A DNA stretch of 21,087 nt from an uncultured Eubacteriales bacterium (lineage in GTDB: Bacteria > Bacillota > Clostridia > Oscillospirales > Oscillospiraceae): positions 1 through 21,087 of the forward strand of contig UQXG01000019.1 of the NCBI GenBank assembly GCA_900544945.1, in the 5' to 3' direction. Shown one piece after another: positions 20,810 through 21,087 of the stretch. The notes beneath the pieces are model-generated. The model was not told where the DNA came from, did no database searches, and worked only from the letters and a program-made list of their open reading frames with translations. Numbering within the stretch: the stretch's first letter is position 1; every line of letters starts with the position of its first letter. Made by a program: the position numbers and the translations under genes.

Positions 20810-21051
20810 GTTCTCACGATAAAAATCGTCAAGCACAAAGGTTGTTACCGGCGTAATGTACAGCTGGTACTTTATGACCAATTTGATTAACTCGTTGCCA
20901 TCAATCAGCGTAATCGGCGAGCCTTCCCTCGCTGCGTCCCGCGCCTTTTTTGTAAAGCGTCCGTTCGTGATAAACACGCCGTAGTCAGCCTTAAACTTAT
21001 TCATCGCGCCCAGAAACTGATTGATGTCAGGCTCCGTCACAGCACACGAAT
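20807..21051 (-). pseudogene. C-terminal remnant of an Mrr-type restriction endonuclease
   Basis: About 80 residues remain. INQFLGAMNKF, GVFITNGRFTKKARDAA and ITLIDGNELIKLVIKY match the C-terminal part of the Mrr catalytic domain, a PD-(D/E)xK nuclease of type IV or related restriction systems. The upstream half with the catalytic residues is missing: a second MITE end starts at 21052. The frame stays open through that MITE to the window edge. The stop TAA at 20807-20809 coincides with the first MITE's TA border. The fragment therefore lies exactly between two MITE copies and is very probably non-functional. Confidence 0.75.
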
Positions 21052-21087
21052 TAAGGAGCCTCTGATTAAATCGGCAAGAGCTGGGAG
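21052..21087. repeat. Left end of a further MITE copy, cut by the window edge
   Basis: After TA at 21052-21053 the sequence from 21054 to the window end matches the left end of the complete element at 30 of 34 positions, including the block AAATCGGCAAGAG. It is in the same orientation as the complete copy, so the two are direct repeats about 460 bases apart. Confidence 0.7.

Noticed and set aside
20588..20838. Minus-strand 83-codon frame across the MITE
   Set aside because: It runs through the repeat and into the Mrr remnant in a non-Mrr frame, and has no domain or ribosome binding site.

Overview
The window looks like a chromosomal segment from a gut-type, fairly GC-rich Firmicute, most likely class Clostridia and near Oscillospiraceae. 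This rests on the gene order smc-ftsY-rdgB-yhbY-nadD/yqeK, strong AGGAGG-type ribosome binding sites, near-consensus sigma-A promoters, a FeoB-associated Cys-rich mini-protein, and an oxygen-sensitive type of cysteine desulfidase. The genus is not determined. No tRNA, rRNA, CRISPR array, prophage or transposase gene is visible. Apart from a two-gene plus-strand unit near 12.1-12.8 kb and the regulator near 20 kb, all intact genes are on the minus strand.

Layout, low to high coordinates. (1) 1-58: one end of a MITE-like repeat. (2) 65-6875: housekeeping operon read leftward, smc > ftsY > rdgB > yhbY > nadD-yqeK fusion, with a good promoter before smc. (3) 6959-9693: ferrous iron uptake operon feoA > feoB > FeoB-associated Cys-rich protein, with promoter, candidate metalloregulator operator and terminator; feoA carries an apparent one-base frameshift. 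(4) 9702-11966: a GIY-YIG protein, then pncB translationally coupled to an unknown membrane protein. (5) 11967-12867: divergent control region with two palindromes, each inside one promoter spacer, driving pncB leftward and an FlK-type thioesterase plus an unknown 106-residue protein rightward. (6) 12868-14922: nicotinamidase-like hydrolase > PrsW-like membrane protease > uridine phosphorylase. (7) 15082-19545: a sulfur amino acid unit, MalY/PatB-type C-S lyase > probable ridA tail > 18-codon ORF and hairpin > two cysteine desulfidase paralogues > GNAT acetyltransferase, with a divergent XRE regulator at 19820-20524. (8) 20546-21087: a gene graveyard in which a complete MITE cuts off a P-loop ATPase gene after its Walker A motif, followed by an Mrr restriction endonuclease remnant and the start of another MITE copy.

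How the parts may work together. PncA-like hydrolase, PncB and NadD could supply nicotinamide > nicotinate > NaMN > NaAD, although they sit in three separate transcription units. MalY and the desulfidases both release 2-aminoacrylate, pyruvate, ammonia and sulfide from cysteine-type substrates. RidA is the enzyme that removes 2-aminoacrylate, so its apparent loss from exactly this locus is notable. One desulfidase keeps the catalytic Cys25. Its partner has valine at that position but keeps the three presumed iron-sulfur cysteines, suggesting an altered reaction or a helper subunit.

The most noteworthy items are the desulfidase pair with the missing catalytic cysteine, the feoA frameshift, the MITE-bounded gene fragments and the paired spacer palindromes. 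All assignments come from reading the sequence; no database search was run.
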